From: Bacteroidetes/Chlorobi group bacterium ChocPot_Mid
GTDB lineage: Bacteria > Bacteroidota > Ignavibacteria > Kapaibacteriales > UBA2268
Direction: 5' to 3'
Assembly: GCA_003731675.1 (NCBI GenBank)
Contig: RCNQ01000084.1
Location: forward strand, 1 to 6,575
Length of the DNA: 6,575 nt
In this document: positions 4,556-6,575 of the stretch, piece after piece
Layout: every line of letters begins with the position of its first letter
Numbering within the stretch: the first letter of the stretch is position 1
Position numbers and translations under genes: made by a program
Notes under the pieces: generated by a model
Told to the model about the DNA's origin: nothing
Database searches by the model: none
What the model saw: the letters and a program-made list of their open reading frames with translations, nothing else

Positions 4556-6556
4556 ATGCTAACAAAGAAACTGTTAATTTTATTTTCGTCATTATTTTTC
4601 CTGTTTGCTTGTGCAGAAGAGGACCCTAATCTTGTTAATCCTCCGCCACAGAACGAGACTGTAAGAGTGAGGTTTTTCAATTTATCAGGGAATAAAAAAC
4701 CAGCGACACTCGTGTTAGACGGGAAAACTATGCTGGGTCCTGTGGATTATGGAATTTGCAGTTCTGCTGACAAACCTCCTGCGGATTCTTCCTACGCTAT
4801 GGTGCAACAAAATGGTATTGAAGTTTACAAATTACCACATAAAATAAAATTCACGAGAAATAATTTTTATACTGTGTTTGCTTTTCCTTCTGCACAAAAA
4901 GACACAACGCAGTACAGGGATATTGATACTCTTATTGTGGTTTATACGTTGGCGGGTTTGATTGTAAAACCCGATTTTACGTATTTAAAAATGATTAATA
5001 CAATTCCAAAGTTAAACAGGACTTACTCTTTGCGTTTGGGTTGCCCTAACGGTGATGCTCTGGCTACAGGGATTAAATACAAACAAATAAGTACTCAGGC
5101 AGAAGTGCCTTCCGGTTTCACAACTGTATCACTTATTCGTACTGAAGATTTGAAAACTGAAATTGTCGGGCTGTTCAACCTTCAGCTTAAAGAGAAGAAG
5201 CAATATATGATTGTAATACTGCCTGATGCAAGTAATGGTGAGGAGATTTTCCTGATGGATGAATCCAGCGAAGAGTTTCATCCTTTGCTTCCGTTAATAA
5301 AAGAGACTAAACTTGAAACAACAATAAGAGCTATTAATTTATCTGAAACAGATGTTGATTTTATTAAGTACCCAGACACTACTTTCAGCAATGGTATTTT
5401 CGAGTCTTTGCAGTCAAAATCACTTGGGAATTACATAAATGTATCTGCCTGTGGTGGTCAGACTCCAGATAATCTGGCTTGTATTGTAAACGGGGATACA
5501 TCAAGTAAGATATTAACATCGTTGAATGTTTCTGAGAAATACACATTGATTGCTTTTGATTCAGCCGATGCCAAAGCGAAGACACTTGTGCTTGCAGGAC
5601 CGACAAGAATAAAAAGTGATACTAAATCCTTGGTCAGAGTTGTTAATGCTTCGAGGCAACATCCTCAAATCATTGTCTCAATGGCATCGAGGGATTTCAA
5701 TCCATATTCAGCAAGCGATGATTCACTTGGCTACCGTTCGGGAGAGTTGCTTTCGGACAAGACTTCTTATGGGAAGATATCCAGTCCGAAATTAATAGAG
5801 CCGGGGAAAAATCTGCCTGTTACGATTTTCACAACGACCGAACCTGCTAACCTCGTTTTTATTACGACAATGGATATGGTAGCAGGCGGGAGGTATCTTA
5901 TTCTTGTAACTGATGATTATTCAACGGGTAAAACCCTTGTTTATCTTATTGAGGAGAATGATGTTTTACTTAATAACTTAAAACCATACCAAGAGGGGGT
6001 ACTGATTCAATTTGTGAACTTGGTTCCAGGAATAAAGCACATGAATTTGTCAGTTAATTCAGTTTTGAAACAGGCAAAGATGAATTACGGGGCAAGTCTT
6101 ACAACAGTTGTTGCCGAAGGAAACCAAAAGATGAATGTAAATGGTAAGGACAGTAGTTTTAATGCAATTGCGGGAAAAAGGTATCTTTTCATTTTTTCAG
6201 GTGACGAAACATTGCTCGATATTCTGCCTTTTGAATATCAGCCGTTTGAAGTATCCACAGCTTTTTATCAAAGAAGGTTTATCAATGCTTCTAAGGAAAT
6301 CGAATTTATTTCAATAAAGGAAAACAAGGAAAGCTCACCGGTGGTGATTGAAAGAATTGCTTACGGAAAAAGTTCGGCAGTGCAGAAGATAACATTAGAC
6401 AGAAACCTGAGCTTGTTTTTTGTGAATTCAAATACTGACAAGACGCTTTACAGGGTGGACGATATGCCGTTTCCATTTGGTAAGAATTACACAATAATTT
6501 TTGGTGGAAGAAGCAAGGATAAAAGTTATTCAGTTGTGGTGCAACAGGAATATTGA
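4556..6556 (+). CDS. Predicted lipoprotein with six tandem DUF4397-like beta modules
   Basis: A 666-residue predicted surface or periplasmic lipoprotein of unknown function. The N-terminus is a lipoprotein signal: basic LTKK, a hydrophobic run, then L16-F-A-C19 as lipobox. The mature chain begins CAEEDPN with a Pro-rich linker. Six repeating modules start at about residues 36, 142, 255, 358, 482 and 569. Each opens with a strand of the type VRVRFFNLS, TTIRAINLS, SLVRVVNAS or VLIQFVNLV. Four of the six have a YG (or KY) turn mid-module. Each closes with an aromatic-hydrophobic strand such as NNFYTVFAF, EKYTLIAF, GKRYLFIF or GKNYTIIF, followed by one more strand. This layout resembles the DUF4397 family, common in Bacteroidota and relatives. 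Cysteines besides C19 are few (68, 163, 299, 309). I see no type IX secretion C-terminal domain. The start at 4556 is preferred over an in-frame ATG at 4490 because only it puts the signal at the N-terminus. The Shine-Dalgarno is weak. It diverges from the dsr cluster and is probably functionally separate. Confidence 0.75.
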   Translation: MLTKKLLILFSSLFFLFACAEEDPNLVNPPPQNETVRVRFFNLSGNKKPATLVLDGKTMLGPVDYGICSSADKPPADSSYAMVQQNGIEVYKLPHKIKFTRNNFYTVFAFPSAQKDTTQYRDIDTLIVVYTLAGLIVKPDFTYLKMINTIPKLNRTYSLRLGCPNGDALATGIKYKQISTQAEVPSGFTTVSLIRTEDLKTEIVGLFNLQLKEKKQYMIVILPDASNGEEIFLMDESSEEFHPLLPLIKETKLETTIRAINLSETDVDFIKYPDTTFSNGIFESLQSKSLGNYINVSACGGQTPDNLACIVNGDTSSKILTSLNVSEKYTLIAFDSADAKAKTLVLAGPTRIKSDTKSLVRVVNASRQHPQIIVSMASRDFNPYSASDDSLGYRSGELLSDKTSYGKISSPKLIEPGKNLPVTIFTTTEPANLVFITTMDMVAGGRYLILVTDDYSTGKTLVYLIEENDVLLNNLKPYQEGVLIQFVNLVPGIKHMNLSVNSVLKQAKMNYGASLTTVVAEGNQKMNVNGKDSSFNAIAGKRYLFIFSGDETLLDILPFEYQPFEVSTAFYQRRFINASKEIEFISIKENKESSPVVIERIAYGKSSAVQKITLDRNLSLFFVNSNTDKTLYRVDDMPFPFGKNYTIIFGGRSKDKSYSVVVQQEY

Positions 6557-6575
6557 GGAAGAAGATTTAATCTTT

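Noticed and set aside
6562..6574. Inverted repeat AAGATT-T-AATCTT after the lipoprotein stop
   Set aside because: The one-base centre cannot form a stable hairpin loop, the arms are AT-rich, and the window ends before a T-run could be judged, so no terminator is called.

Overview
The window carries most of a dissimilatory sulfur-metabolism electron-transfer operon, dsrM-dsrK-dsrJ-dsrO, all on the minus strand. It is read from about position 3677 down to position 1, where dsrO runs off the edge. The four genes are packed with 1-4 base overlaps or a 1-base gap. Their products are subunits of the DsrMKJOP membrane complex, which links the quinone pool and periplasmic redox carriers to the cytoplasmic DsrC/DsrAB sulfite-reductase chemistry. 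dsrP, the expected next gene, would lie just beyond position 1. Nothing in the window shows whether the pathway runs reductively (sulfate/sulfite reduction) or oxidatively (sulfur oxidation), because dsrAB, dsrC, dsrD, dsrL and dsrEFH are not here.

Upstream of dsrM (3822-4328, same strand) is a small cytoplasmic protein that looks like a free-standing RsbRD N-terminal domain. It sits where dsrT sits in green sulfur bacteria. A 144-base spacer with a small perfect-arm hairpin separates it from dsrM. A good sigma70-like promoter (4351-4379) reads into this gene and could drive the whole cluster.

A 227-base, very AT-rich divergent intergenic region follows (4329-4555). Beyond it, on the plus strand, is a 666-residue predicted lipoprotein (4556-6556). 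It appears to be built from six tandem copies of a beta-rich module resembling DUF4397. It has no obvious link to sulfur metabolism and probably marks the edge of the dsr cluster.

Host: the AT-rich DNA, the large DUF4397-like lipoprotein with a short LFAC lipobox, and the weak or absent Shine-Dalgarno sequences on the two genes flanking the divergent region suggest the Bacteroidota/Chlorobiota/Ignavibacteriota side of the tree. One possibility is a Kapabacteria-like lineage, some of which are reported to carry dsr genes. This is inference, not proof. The dsr genes, by contrast, have strong AGGAGG-type ribosome binding sites. There are no RNA genes, mobile elements or CRISPR arrays that I can support.
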